DNA from: Polaromonas sp. YR568
GTDB lineage: Bacteria; Pseudomonadota; Gammaproteobacteria; Burkholderiales; Burkholderiaceae
Assembly: GCA_945871335.1 (NCBI GenBank)
Contig: CAMBWM010000015.1
Location: 1-17,369, forward strand
Direction of reading: 5' to 3'
DNA length: 17,369 bases
Shown: in pieces, positions 1 to 7,567 of the stretch
How the letters are laid out: every line of letters starts with the position of its first letter
How positions within the stretch are numbered: the stretch's first letter is position 1
Program-made: the position numbers and the translations under genes
Notes under the pieces: generated by a model
Told to the model about the DNA's origin: nothing
Seen by the model: the letters and a program-made list of their open reading frames with translations, nothing else
Databases searched by the model: none

Positions 1-32
1 ACCAAATTAATGTTGCTCTGACCCCAATTAAA

Positions 33-611
33 TTACTCCCAATCGCCGAGGGGTTCCATTTCGGTTTTATGTTTGGGGCAAAGTGGCGGACCAAAGGCTA
101 AGAACTTTTTGTACATGGGAACTTCAAAGCCACAAGATTTGCATTTGGCGCGCGGACGCGGTGAGCGTTTGGACAGTCGAATAGAAATGTGCAAACCGCC
201 ATGGGGGTAAGGGCCAAGCTGAGCTGACAACTCCGCCAACTTAGCCTTAAGCACAGGCCCCGCACCAGCGCTTCTCATCGGGCCAATCATTCCCAGACTC
301 AAGGCAACCTTTTTAAATTCTTTGCCATGTTTGTGTTCGCAGTCGTCCACGGCGTGCACAAGTTCATGTACCAAAGTGTCTAAAACCAGAACAGGGTCTA
401 GAAGTGCAGGTGACACGAAGATTTGATTGCTGTCATGCACGCTGCTTTTGCGTGACCAACATTGCCCAATGTGATGCTTGCTGCCAGTGCTGGCAAAGCC
501 GCAAGACACTTGGCAGTTGTTGGGGATGACGTGTTGTTTCGCTTGAAAGATGGGGCGCAGGAGTTCAACAGCTGCAAGCAGCCAGGATTCGCGGGTGGTG
601 TGGTTTGTCAT
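33..611 (-). CDS. SprT-like zinc metalloprotease-fold protein
   Basis: This 192-aa protein carries the gluzincin motif HELVH at residues 82-86, within TLVHELVHAVDDCEHKHG. H82 and H86 would be zinc ligands, E83 the general base, and H95 (in HGKEF) a likely third ligand, as in SprT-like domains. The C-terminus has a small zinc-ribbon pattern, with C157/C160 in CKSC and C178/H181 in CPKH, also common in SprT-like proteins. There is no signal peptide, so it should be cytoplasmic. SprT/Spartan-family proteins are proposed DNA- or protein-quality-control proteases, but many bacterial, phage and plasmid members have no known role. The start is the ATG at 611, which gives the full domain; I see no strong ribosome binding site. 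It is low in GC and reads away from the central operon, so it is probably unrelated to it. The family call is secure; the function is not. Confidence 0.82.
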   Translation of the reverse strand: MTNHTTRESWLLAAVELLRPIFQAKQHVIPNNCQVSCGFASTGSKHHIGQCWSRKSSVHDSNQIFVSPALLDPVLVLDTLVHELVHAVDDCEHKHGKEFKKVALSLGMIGPMRSAGAGPVLKAKLAELSAQLGPYPHGGLHISIRLSKRSPRPRAKCKSCGFEVPMYKKFLAFGPPLCPKHKTEMEPLGDWE

Positions 612-828
612 GTCGCATTGATTTGCACTGTGGAAGAGTCACTATGCGAGGCGGAAAGCTCAAGAGGTGAGCTGGGGGACTGATCGTTTTTACAGTTGAA
701 ATGTGAATAGCTGTGCCTTTGTTAGCAAGCTTGGTTAAGAACGTTCTACGTCCACTGTGGCTGCTAGCGCCTTCAAGTCCAGTAGATCGATTTGACTTTT
801 GAGTTCGAGCGGCAACCTAGCCAATGAA
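612..828. other. Intergenic region with no recognised gene
   Basis: This is the 217-nt spacer between two minus-strand genes. It should contain the promoter of the SprT-like gene, but I could not pick a convincing -35/-10 pair. I see no tRNA, repeat or strong terminator hairpin. Confidence 0.5.
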
Positions 829-1623
829 TTAAACGTTAATTTTAAAATGCTCTAGCCCACCCTCGGTCCAATGCACGCCATTGCGTTCTTCTACTTTGAA
901 CCAGTGAGCGGCATCTGAATCAGAGGGTTCTGAAGCAATGGTGGTAATAGGGTGCGAACCGTTTTCGCTGGCACGAGTGTGTGGTGAGCCAAAGTACATA
1001 CTGGGAGATTGGTCGTCGCTTGAGTACCTAAAGGCCCAGATATCTCGGCCGTTGGTCAAAGCACAGGAAATACGCATGGGTTCGTCTGCTTGATGGCGCT
1101 CCATGATTTTGGTGACATCACGCAAAGTTGCCTGTATCGCAGCAATAGGGTCATGAATCAAACCCTTGCTCAGCGCAACTAAAAACAATGCTTCACTGTC
1201 GGTCGTGCCTTCTCTGTGTGGGTAGTGCACATGATCTATGAGATCTTCAACATCTTTACGGCAGTCATGCCAGTTGCCGATCTTGCCGTTGTGCATAAAG
1301 GTCCAGTTTTGCCAAGTAAACGGGTGGCAGTTGCTTCTGTTGACCGCAGTGCCCGTAGTGGCGCGAACATGGGCAAAAAATAGTCGTGTTCGAATATGGG
1401 CTGCAAGGGAGCGCAGGTTGCTGTCGTTCCAAGCTGGCAAGATGTCTTTGAACAGTCCCGGAGTAGTACGGTTGTTGTACCAAGCAACGCCAAACCCATC
1501 ACCATTTGTGACCCACGCTGATTGAGTTGCAGCAAGGCTCTGGCGCACAATGGAATGCTCTTGATGAAAAATCAAGTCTTCAAGGTAAATCTCTGGACCC
1601 GCATAAGCAACCCATCTGCACAT
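829..1623 (-). CDS. Class II (Ntn-type) glutamine amidotransferase, Dug3/YafJ-like
   Basis: This 264-aa protein begins MCRW. After removal of Met1, Cys2 would be the N-terminal nucleophile that releases ammonia from glutamine or a gamma-glutamyl substrate. Other family signatures are visible: GDGFGVAWY, AHVRATTG followed by NCHPF, FMHNGKI, and GTTDSEALF. These match the stand-alone class II amidotransferases related to yeast Dug3 and E. coli YafJ (about 255 aa). No synthase domain is attached, so the partner or acceptor is unknown; some relatives act as gamma-glutamyl hydrolases. The start at 1623 is supported by a GAGGT ribosome binding site (1628-1632 on the minus strand) and by the need for Cys2. 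It is transcribed divergently from the central operon, shares its 255-nt upstream region, and has the lower GC of the flank. Confidence 0.9.
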   Translation of the reverse strand: MCRWVAYAGPEIYLEDLIFHQEHSIVRQSLAATQSAWVTNGDGFGVAWYNNRTTPGLFKDILPAWNDSNLRSLAAHIRTRLFFAHVRATTGTAVNRSNCHPFTWQNWTFMHNGKIGNWHDCRKDVEDLIDHVHYPHREGTTDSEALFLVALSKGLIHDPIAAIQATLRDVTKIMERHQADEPMRISCALTNGRDIWAFRYSSDDQSPSMYFGSPHTRASENGSHPITTIASEPSDSDAAHWFKVEERNGVHWTEGGLEHFKINV

Positions 1624-1702
1624 GATGACCTCGGCTAAAAATCAGATATTCACAGAAGTCTATTGAAGTTTCGAGTAAATTCAATTGACAAATGCACAAG
1701 TT

Positions 1703-1723
1703 ATGGCCAAAGTTTGACGCCAT
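1703..1723. promoter_or_regulatory. Imperfect dyad, possible operator
   Basis: The sequence has ATGGC at 1703-1707 and its inverted copy GCCAT at 1719-1723, separated by 11 nt. A smaller palindrome, CAAAGTTTG, sits inside. It lies between two divergent genes, about 80 nt upstream of the candidate operon promoter, which is a usual place for an activator site. Five-base arms can arise by chance, so this is only a candidate. Confidence 0.25.
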
Positions 1724-1800
1724 GCGCGGACACAGAACTAGACATATTGAACAGAGCCTACTTTTTTGCCTTGTCAGGGTTTGTCTGCATGCGCACTCTA

Positions 1801-1829
1801 TTTACCGATTAGATCACGGGCATTATATT
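1801..1829 (+). promoter_or_regulatory. Candidate sigma70 promoter of the operon
   Basis: A -35 hexamer TTTACC (1801-1806) and a -10 hexamer TATATT (1824-1829) are separated by exactly 17 nt. They match the consensus at 4/6 and 5/6 positions. Transcription would start near 1836, leaving a 5' leader of about 43 nt before the first ATG at 1879. No other candidate promoter of similar quality was noticed inside the operon. Confidence 0.5.
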
Positions 1830-1878
1830 GATACCAAAGAAAACCAAAATTTTTGCTTAACATTTTGAAGGTATTTGT

Positions 1879-2055
1879 ATGCGAATTAATTTTGGGCACG
1901 TCAACCAACTGAAGGCTGGTGTGTTTCCCGATCACCTGCCGGCCGAAGATGCTCTGCTTATCGTTTTCACCAAACTGGCGGAGTGCGTGGTCGAGTCGAT
2001 TGAGTATGCTGGCGATGTCATCGCCAACGGCGCCATCGAGAACCGCTTCGTCTGA
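1879..2055 (+). CDS. Unrecognised 58-aa protein, first gene of operon
   Basis: The frame starts at ATG 1879, preceded by GAAGG at 1867-1871 with 7-nt spacing, and encodes 58 aa ending ENRFV. The protein begins MRINFGHVNQL, has a mildly hydrophobic middle (ALLIVFTKLAECVV) and is slightly acidic. It has no signal peptide, zinc motif or family I recognise. Its stop at 2053-2055 is 2 nt before the hydrolase ATG, which lacks a good ribosome binding site of its own, so the two are probably translationally coupled. GC-rich, codon-biased sequence begins within its first 15 codons, so the end of the high-GC cassette lies here or just upstream. It could be a real small subunit, a coupling leader peptide, or the remnant of a larger gene cut at the cassette edge. 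Confidence 0.55.
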   Translation: MRINFGHVNQLKAGVFPDHLPAEDALLIVFTKLAECVVESIEYAGDVIANGAIENRFV

Positions 2056-2057
2056 TC

Positions 2058-2855
2058 ATGACCCTGCACCAATTCGACCGCATGGTCGTTGAAGATGAGG
2101 GCGATGGCCCGGTTGTGGTGTGCGTGCACGGGCTGGGCGGCTCTAGCAACAGCTTCTCTCCCCTCATGCCGGCCCTGGCGCGGCACCGTGTGATACGCGT
2201 AGATCTGCCGGGTAGCGGCCGCTCGCAGCATGCGGAAGGCCCGCTGTCGATAGAGCGTTTCGTGCAAGCGCTGCTTTCGATGTGCAACCGGCTGGGCGTG
2301 GCGCGCGCCGACTGGATCGGCCACTCGATGGGCACCATCGTCTGCCAGCATGTTGCGATTGCGCAGTCGGGCCTAGTGCAGAGCCTGGCCTTGTTCGGCC
2401 CCCTTATGGAGCCGGCTGAGCCGGCGCGTGCCGGCATTCGCGTACGCGCCGCCAAGGCTCGCAATGAAGGGGTGGCGGGCATGCACGAGATCACGAATAC
2501 CCTGCTGAGCGTTGCGGTGTCAAACGACACGCGGCAGCGCCTGCCGCTGGCCTGTGCCTTCGTGCGCGAAAGCCTGATGCGGCAAGACGGTGAGAACTAC
2601 GCGCGGACCTGCGACGCCTTAGCCGATGCTCAGGCGGCGCGCGTTGAATCGATTCGTGCGCCGGTGCTTCTGGTCACCGGCGACGAAGACAGCGTAGCGC
2701 CGCCGCAGGCGGTTCGTAGCATGACCGAGAAACTGCATGCAGCTCGCAGCACACGCGTGGAGGTACTGGCGCGATGTGGCCATTGGACGCCGATCGAGCG
2801 GCCCGACGAGTGTCAGCGCGCCTTGCGCGACTTTTACGCGACCTCACGGAGCTGA
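2058..2855 (+). CDS. Alpha/beta-fold hydrolase
   Basis: This 265-aa protein has the standard order of an alpha/beta hydrolase. The oxyanion-hole motif HGLGGSS is near residues 24-30, the nucleophile elbow GHSMG places Ser90, TGDEDSVAP places the acid near Asp211, and CGHW places His242. The full triad is present and the length is normal for esterases, lactonases and meta-cleavage hydrolases (260-290 aa). There is no signal peptide, so it acts in the cytoplasm. The sequence does not tell ester, lactone and C-C bond cleavage apart. It follows the 58-aa frame by 2 nt, and its TGA overlaps the next gene (TGATGATG). The context suggests a role beside the two amidohydrolases, either opening a product or deprotecting the imported substrate. 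Confidence 0.88.
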   Translation: MTLHQFDRMVVEDEGDGPVVVCVHGLGGSSNSFSPLMPALARHRVIRVDLPGSGRSQHAEGPLSIERFVQALLSMCNRLGVARADWIGHSMGTIVCQHVAIAQSGLVQSLALFGPLMEPAEPARAGIRVRAAKARNEGVAGMHEITNTLLSVAVSNDTRQRLPLACAFVRESLMRQDGENYARTCDALADAQAARVESIRAPVLLVTGDEDSVAPPQAVRSMTEKLHAARSTRVEVLARCGHWTPIERPDECQRALRDFYATSRS

Positions 2856-2857
2856 TG

Positions 2858-4171
2858 ATGACCGATACCCTGTTCACCAACGTGCGAGTTTTTGATGGAG
2901 GGGGCGAGGCGCCCTTCACCGGCGATGTGCTGGTGCAAGGCAACAAGATCAGCCGCGTCGTCAAGGCCGGCTTCGGCCAATCGTCTGCGCCCGTGTTGGG
3001 CGCACGGATCATCGACGGGGCAGGGGCCTTTTTGATGCCGGGAATGATAGAGGCGCACACGCATTTCTCCTGGAACGACCAGCCCACCCTAGACGCCATT
3101 CAGCGCATGCCGCCTGAAGAGCACATCTTGTGGTGTGCCGAGGTTGCAAAGAAGTACCTCGACATGGGGTGGACCAGTTGCGTAGGCGCCGCCGCCGCCA
3201 AGCCGCGGCTCGACGTGGTGATCCGCAACGCCATCAACGACGGCACCATCATCGGCCCGCGCTACCTGGCAGCCAGCCAAGAGATCACGGTGCCGGGCGG
3301 CCTGGGCGACACCACGGCGCCTCACCTGCCGCAACATGAGTTTGCCTTTGGCGCTATCGTGAGCGGCGCCGAAGAAATGCGCCGCTGTGTGCGCATGTTC
3401 GCCAAGTACGGCGTCGACAGCATCAAGATCAACCTTTCGGGTGAATCCATCACTGGCATGCCTTCGGAGATGAGCCAGTTCACATCCGAAGAAGTGCGTG
3501 TGTGCGTTGAAGAATCCAAGGCCTGGGGCAAGCGCGTATCGGCGCATGCGCGGTCCAGCTGGGCTGTCAAGGAATGCATCAAGCAGGGCATCGAAGTTAT
3601 CTATCACGCGAGCTTCACCGACGAAGAAGCGCTGGACATGCTCGAAGCAAACAAGCTTGAGCACCACGTGGCGCCGGGCCTGGCATGGCTGATCAACACC
3701 TGTCACCATGCGTCGCAGTGGGGCCTGACGCCCGAAGTCACTCGCAAGATGGGCTATCACCGCGAGTTGGAAGCAGCCATTGAAAGCATGAAGGCGATGC
3801 GTAGGCGCGGCATCCGAATTTTGCCAGGGGGCGACTACGGCTTTGCATGGACGCCGCATGGCACCAACGCGAAAGACTTGGAGTACTTCGTCAAGTTCGT
3901 CGGTATGAGCAACATGGAGGCATTGTTGTCAGCCACTGCCTGGGGCGGGCCGATGATGATGATGGGCAAGCAGATCGGCTACATTCGCGAAGGCTGCCTA
4001 GCCGACATCTTGCTTGTGGATGGCGACCCGCTCGCCGACATCACCGTGCTGCAAGACAAAGACCGCATCTTGTCGGTGATGAAAGACGGTGTCTTCCACC
4101 GTGAGCCGCCGGTAGGCGTTGGCCGACCGGCGCGCAGCGGTGCACCACTCAATGCGACCCGTTGGAACTGA
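2858..4171 (+). CDS. Metal-dependent amidohydrolase, COG1228 (prolidase-like), copy 1
   Basis: This 437-aa amidohydrolase-superfamily enzyme shows all six metal-site positions of the binuclear COG1228 group. They are H67 and H69 in EAHTHFSW, K190 (likely carboxylated) in DSIKINLSG, H230 in SAHARS, H250 in IYHASF, and D326 in GGDYGFAW. Characterised relatives are Xaa-Pro and Xaa-Arg/Lys dipeptidases and ochratoxin amidases, so an amide or peptide bond is the likely target; imidazolonepropionases are more distant. The N-terminal beta-sandwich (TNVRVFDGG, DGAGAFLMPG) and the C-terminal ADILLVDGDPL strand are intact. There is no signal peptide, so it is cytoplasmic. The frame stays open upstream to 2774, inside the hydrolase gene. 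I place the start at ATG 2858 (or 2855), behind GGAG at 2848-2851. It is a clear paralogue of the next gene. Confidence 0.88.
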   Translation: MTDTLFTNVRVFDGGGEAPFTGDVLVQGNKISRVVKAGFGQSSAPVLGARIIDGAGAFLMPGMIEAHTHFSWNDQPTLDAIQRMPPEEHILWCAEVAKKYLDMGWTSCVGAAAAKPRLDVVIRNAINDGTIIGPRYLAASQEITVPGGLGDTTAPHLPQHEFAFGAIVSGAEEMRRCVRMFAKYGVDSIKINLSGESITGMPSEMSQFTSEEVRVCVEESKAWGKRVSAHARSSWAVKECIKQGIEVIYHASFTDEEALDMLEANKLEHHVAPGLAWLINTCHHASQWGLTPEVTRKMGYHRELEAAIESMKAMRRRGIRILPGGDYGFAWTPHGTNAKDLEYFVKFVGMSNMEALLSATAWGGPMMMMGKQIGYIREGCLADILLVDGDPLADITVLQDKDRILSVMKDGVFHREPPVGVGRPARSGAPLNATRWN

Positions 4172-4181
4172 GGAACACGCC

Positions 4182-5465
4182 ATGGCCCCGACCCTCTTTA
4201 CCAACGTCAACATCCTCGAAGGAACCGGCGTCCTGCCTTACCGCGGCAGCGTGCTGGTCGAAGGCAACCGCATCCGCCAAGTCGGTCGCAGCACGGCGGC
4301 CATCACGCCCGCGGGCGCTACGGTCATCGACGGCGCTGGTGCCACGCTCATGCCGGGCATGGTAGAGGCTCACACGCACTTCAGCTGGAACGACGCGGCG
4401 ACTCTCTCCGGCATCCAGACCATGCCGCTTGAAGAACATGTGCTGTGGTGCGCCAAGGTGGCCAAGCGATATTTGCACGCCGGCTTTACCAGTTGCCTTG
4501 GGGCAGCTTGCGCCAAGCCACGGTTAGACGTCGTCATCCGCAACGCAATCAACAATGGCCAGATTCCCGGCCCGCGCTACTTGGCTGCCAGCCAAGAGAT
4601 TACCGTCCCCGGTGGGCTCGGCGACGAGACGCTGCCGCACCTGCCGTTTCCCGAGTTCAGCTTCGGCGTGAACGTCAACGGCGCGGAAGACATGCGCAAG
4701 TCCGTGCGGATGTTCCTAAAGTATGGCGTGGACAGCATCAAGATCAACCTGTCTGGCGACAACTTCGTGCCCGGTGCCGATTCGCATACCACCTGGATGA
4801 CCGATGCCGAAGTAGCCGCCGCGGTGGAAGAAGTGAAGATGCGCGGCAAACGCATCATCGTGCACGCGCGCTCCAAGGCCAGCGTTCAACAGGCCCTGCG
4901 TCACGGAATTGAGCTGATCTACCACGCGAGTTTCACCGACACCGAGACGCTGGACATGATGGAAGCGGCCAAGGAACGTATTTTCGTGGTCCCGGGCATC
5001 GGCATCCTATACGCGCTGCTCAACGAGAGTGAGCAATGGGGCGTCACGCGCGAGATTGCCACCGGCTGGGGTTACCAGTTGGAGTGGGACGCGGCGCTAG
5101 ATTCGCTGTCGAAGATGCACAAGCGCGGCATTCGTGTGCTACCCGGTGGCGACTACGGTTTTGCCTTCACCCCGCATTGTCAGAATGCGCGCGACTTGGA
5201 GTTCTTTGTCAAGTACCTGGGCTTCACGCCCATGGAGGCGATTCGTTCCACCACGCTTTACGGCGGGCAGATCATGCTGCGCGGCCACGAACTGGGCGCC
5301 ATCAAGGAAGGTTGGCTAGCCGACCTTCTGCTTGTCGATGGCGACCCATTGGCTAACCTAAGCATATTGCGCGACCCGAAGCGCATACTCGCCGTGATGA
5401 AGGACGGGGTTTTTGCCAAGGCGCCCACCATCGCCTCGCAGCGGGCCTGGGGACAAGCGGCATGA
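4182..5465 (+). CDS. Metal-dependent amidohydrolase, COG1228 (prolidase-like), copy 2
   Basis: This 427-aa enzyme is a tandem paralogue of the preceding amidohydrolase. By eye about 60% of residues are shared, with long identical stretches around the active site. Its metal ligands are H64 and H66 (EAHTHFSW), K187 (DSIKINLSG), H228 (IVHARS), H248 (IYHASF) and D324 (GGDYGFAF), so both copies should be active. The largest differences are in the loop after the carboxylated lysine (residues 193-206) and in residues 265-300, where substrate-contacting loops would lie, and in the C-terminal tail. The two may differ in substrate or form a mixed oligomer. The start at ATG 4182 is set by GAGGAA at 4170-4175 with 6-nt spacing; that site overlaps the stop of copy 1. 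There is no signal peptide. The livH-type gene starts 13 nt after the stop. Confidence 0.88.
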   Translation: MAPTLFTNVNILEGTGVLPYRGSVLVEGNRIRQVGRSTAAITPAGATVIDGAGATLMPGMVEAHTHFSWNDAATLSGIQTMPLEEHVLWCAKVAKRYLHAGFTSCLGAACAKPRLDVVIRNAINNGQIPGPRYLAASQEITVPGGLGDETLPHLPFPEFSFGVNVNGAEDMRKSVRMFLKYGVDSIKINLSGDNFVPGADSHTTWMTDAEVAAAVEEVKMRGKRIIVHARSKASVQQALRHGIELIYHASFTDTETLDMMEAAKERIFVVPGIGILYALLNESEQWGVTREIATGWGYQLEWDAALDSLSKMHKRGIRVLPGGDYGFAFTPHCQNARDLEFFVKYLGFTPMEAIRSTTLYGGQIMLRGHELGAIKEGWLADLLLVDGDPLANLSILRDPKRILAVMKDGVFAKAPTIASQRAWGQAA

Positions 5466-5478
5466 TGGGACTTCTTAC

Positions 5479-6426
5479 ATGACCCGCCGCGAGCGTTTGG
5501 CCACGTGGATCCTGGTAGGGGGACCGATTTTGGTGTTCTCCTTTTGGGCGCTGGTGGACAACCCGCGACTCTACCTGGTGACCATGTTGAACAGCTTGAC
5601 GCTAGCTTCGCTTTATTTCATCGTTGCGAGTGGCTTCACCCTGGTTTTTGGGTTAATGCGCAACGTCAATTTGGCGCATGGCTCTCTTTATCTTCTGGGT
5701 GGCTACGTTGGCTATGTGGTTGCGCGCGAGACTGGCTGGTGGATCATCTCGCTGGCTGCAGGGTTTCTTGCTGCCGCGATTGCCGGTGTTCTGATCCAGT
5801 TGTTGATACTTCGGCGCATGCAAGGGCAGGACTTGCGTCAGACCATGGTCACCATCGGCCTGTCCATCGTCATCGCTGACATCTTGCTTTGGATCTTTAC
5901 CGGACAGGTGTATCAGATGGAAGCGCCCTCGTGGCTGCAAGGTCCCATTCGCGGAATCCCGGTCATCAAGGCGTATTCCGCATACCGGCTTAGCCTTTTG
6001 GGTTTTGGCATTGCGATCGGCATTTTCCTTTGGTTTCTGCTCAATCGAACGAAGGTCGGCATGATGATTCGCGCGGGCGTGGATGACCGGGCGATGTTGG
6101 CCGCCTCTGGCGTTAATGTGAACCTGGTTTTCGCCATCACCTTTATGCTAGGCGCTGGCCTGGCAGGTTTCGGTGGGGTAATCGGCGCGGTGGAACTGAG
6201 CATGGTGCCGGGTGAAGACACGCGGCTGTTGCTGGCTTCGTTAATCGTCGTCATAGTCGGTGGCATGGGCAGCGTGGTGGGTGCGGCCATCGGGGCTGCG
6301 ATCCTGGGCCTTGCAGAAACGTATGGGCTGGCTTACGCGCCGACTTACAGTGTGGTCTTCACCTTTGTAATTCTCATCGGCGTACTCGCCTTCCGGCCAC
6401 GCGGCATCATGGGGCGGCCGGCATGA
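5479..6426 (+). CDS. livH: Branched-chain amino acid-type ABC permease, LivH family
   Basis: This 315-aa polytopic inner-membrane protein has the LivH pattern. There is an N-terminal hydrophobic segment, then FGLMRNVNLAHGSLYLLGGY (the LivH 'N-x-AHG' region), a cytoplasmic coupling region IRAGVDDRAMLAASGVNV followed by GAGLAGFGGVIGA, and near the end VIVGGMGSVVGAAIGA. About eight membrane segments are expected. It should pair with the adjacent LivM-type protein to form the translocation pore. The usual length is 285-310 aa. I chose ATG 5479, just ahead of the first membrane segment; the Shine-Dalgarno is weak (GGGA at 5467-5470). The stop overlaps the next start (ATGA). Liv-family transporters carry amino acids, but many carry amides, urea, aromatic acids or other small molecules, so the name does not fix the substrate. 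Confidence 0.9.
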   Translation: MTRRERLATWILVGGPILVFSFWALVDNPRLYLVTMLNSLTLASLYFIVASGFTLVFGLMRNVNLAHGSLYLLGGYVGYVVARETGWWIISLAAGFLAAAIAGVLIQLLILRRMQGQDLRQTMVTIGLSIVIADILLWIFTGQVYQMEAPSWLQGPIRGIPVIKAYSAYRLSLLGFGIAIGIFLWFLLNRTKVGMMIRAGVDDRAMLAASGVNVNLVFAITFMLGAGLAGFGGVIGAVELSMVPGEDTRLLLASLIVVIVGGMGSVVGAAIGAAILGLAETYGLAYAPTYSVVFTFVILIGVLAFRPRGIMGRPA

Positions 6427-7565
6427 CCGCAGCAAAGTGGCGCAGAGCGATGAATACTGGGGTGGTCAGTGCGGTGCCACGTTTGCTGCCGAGCGCGGGT
6501 GGTAGTGCCGCACCAACTGCTGCGCCTGCGCCCGACCCTTACGCCGACAGCAACGCGCCGCGTTGGTTGAAGTTTTTGTGGCGCAATTTATCTCCGCGCC
6601 ACGTTTTCACTTTGGCCTTTGTCCTGCTGCTGCCCCTAATCGTTTCGCCTTTCATCATCTACCAGGTCGCGGCGCAGGCATTGATCTTCGGCCTGATCGC
6701 GCTGTCTCTCACTTTCTTGGCTGGCTACGGCGGCATGGTATCCCTTGCGCAGATGTCGGTGGCCGGCATGGCCGGCTACGCGTTGGCGGTGTTGGGTGTC
6801 AGCGGCACTGCCTCCAGCCTTGGCTGGCCTTGGGGCGTGGTGGTTCCATTTGCCCTACTTATAGCGGTGCTGTGTAGCACGCTAATTGGTTGGTTGTCTG
6901 TGCGAACCGATGGCATCTACACCATCATGATCACGCTTGCAATCGGCGTGGCTTTTTATTACCTCGTGCTACAGAACTACACCGTGTTCAACGGTTTCCA
7001 GGGTTTCCAGAAGGTGTACCCGCCGCAGATCTACGGCGTAAACTTGAGCGATCCGGTGCGCTTCTATTTTCTATGCCTGTTCTGGGCCATGGCTGGGTAT
7101 TTTCTGATCAAGTGGCTTGTGCGCACGCCTTTTGGCATTGCGCTACAAGGCACGCGCGACAACGCACGGCGCATGAGTTCGCTTGGTTACAACGTCACTG
7201 CCCACCGGGTGGCGGCGTACGCGGTCTCGGGTTTGCTGGCGGGCGTCGGCGGCGTACTGCTGGTTTGGTACAACGGCCTCATTTCCCCGGGGTCGGTGGG
7301 TACCGGCTGGCTCATCAACCTGCTGGTGATCGCCGTGCTCGGTGGCATGAAGCACCCCATCGGCGCCTTCCTCGGTGCCATCGTCTTCGTCTTGTTGCAG
7401 ACGTTCGCCATCGACGTGATCGACCGCGAACGTTTTAACCTTGTCATCGGTGGCGTGTTCCTGTCCATCGTGCTGTTTTCCCCCGACGGCCTGCTCGGTC
7501 TGTGGGCGAAGTTGCGTATGCGCTTCGGCCCCAGCCAGGTCATTACTTCAACCACTAGGAGATAA
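6423..7565 (+). CDS. livM: Branched-chain amino acid-type ABC permease, LivM family
   Basis: This 380-aa inner-membrane permease is the second pore subunit. LivM signatures are LTFLAGYGGMVSLAQMSVAG, GTRDNARRMSSLGYNV (the coupling region), SGLLAGVGGVLLVWYNG and VIAVLGGMKHPIGAFLGA, in the expected order and spacing. The first roughly 55 residues are hydrophilic and rich in Ala and Pro (SAAPTAAPAPDPYADS) before the first membrane helix, so this cytoplasmic tail is longer than usual. Start choices are ATG 6423, which overlaps the livH stop by 4 nt (ATGA), or ATG 6450 nine codons later. Translational coupling favours 6423. The product works with LivH, the binding protein and the two ATPases encoded just downstream. 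Confidence 0.9.
   Translation: MTAAKWRRAMNTGVVSAVPRLLPSAGGSAAPTAAPAPDPYADSNAPRWLKFLWRNLSPRHVFTLAFVLLLPLIVSPFIIYQVAAQALIFGLIALSLTFLAGYGGMVSLAQMSVAGMAGYALAVLGVSGTASSLGWPWGVVVPFALLIAVLCSTLIGWLSVRTDGIYTIMITLAIGVAFYYLVLQNYTVFNGFQGFQKVYPPQIYGVNLSDPVRFYFLCLFWAMAGYFLIKWLVRTPFGIALQGTRDNARRMSSLGYNVTAHRVAAYAVSGLLAGVGGVLLVWYNGLISPGSVGTGWLINLLVIAVLGGMKHPIGAFLGAIVFVLLQTFAIDVIDRERFNLVIGGVFLSIVLFSPDGLLGLWAKLRMRFGPSQVITSTTRR
7557..7561 (+). promoter_or_regulatory. Ribosome binding site fixing a GTG start
   Basis: AGGAG lies 6 nt before GTG 7568 and overlaps the end of the livM-type gene. It supports GTG as the start of the binding-protein gene; starting there also gives a normal signal peptide. A strong site suits a periplasmic receptor that is usually made in excess of the membrane subunits. 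Confidence 0.75.
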
Positions 7566-7567
7566 CT

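Larger units (their letters stand above)
1624..1878. other. Divergent intergenic region between flank and operon
   Basis: This 255-nt AT-rich spacer separates the leftward amidotransferase gene from the rightward operon. It contains the candidate operon promoter and the dyad listed separately. I see no tRNA, no insertion-sequence end and no further coding sequence. Confidence 0.6.

Noticed and set aside
462..683. A 73-codon plus-strand frame overlapping the start of the SprT-like gene
   Set aside because: It is mostly antisense to the SprT-like gene, has no ribosome binding site or family motif, and ends in the intergenic region.
2774..2857. A 27-codon N-terminal extension of amidohydrolase copy 1, and similar upstream extensions of copy 2 (from 4119) and the LivH-type permease (from 5413)
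   Set aside because: These extensions lie inside the preceding genes, do not match the family start, and better starts with ribosome binding sites or closer family fit exist at 2858, 4182 and 5479.
3089..3859. A 256-codon minus-strand open frame opposite amidohydrolase copy 1
   Set aside because: Composition and position fit an antisense shadow of a high-GC gene; the plus strand is clearly coding here.
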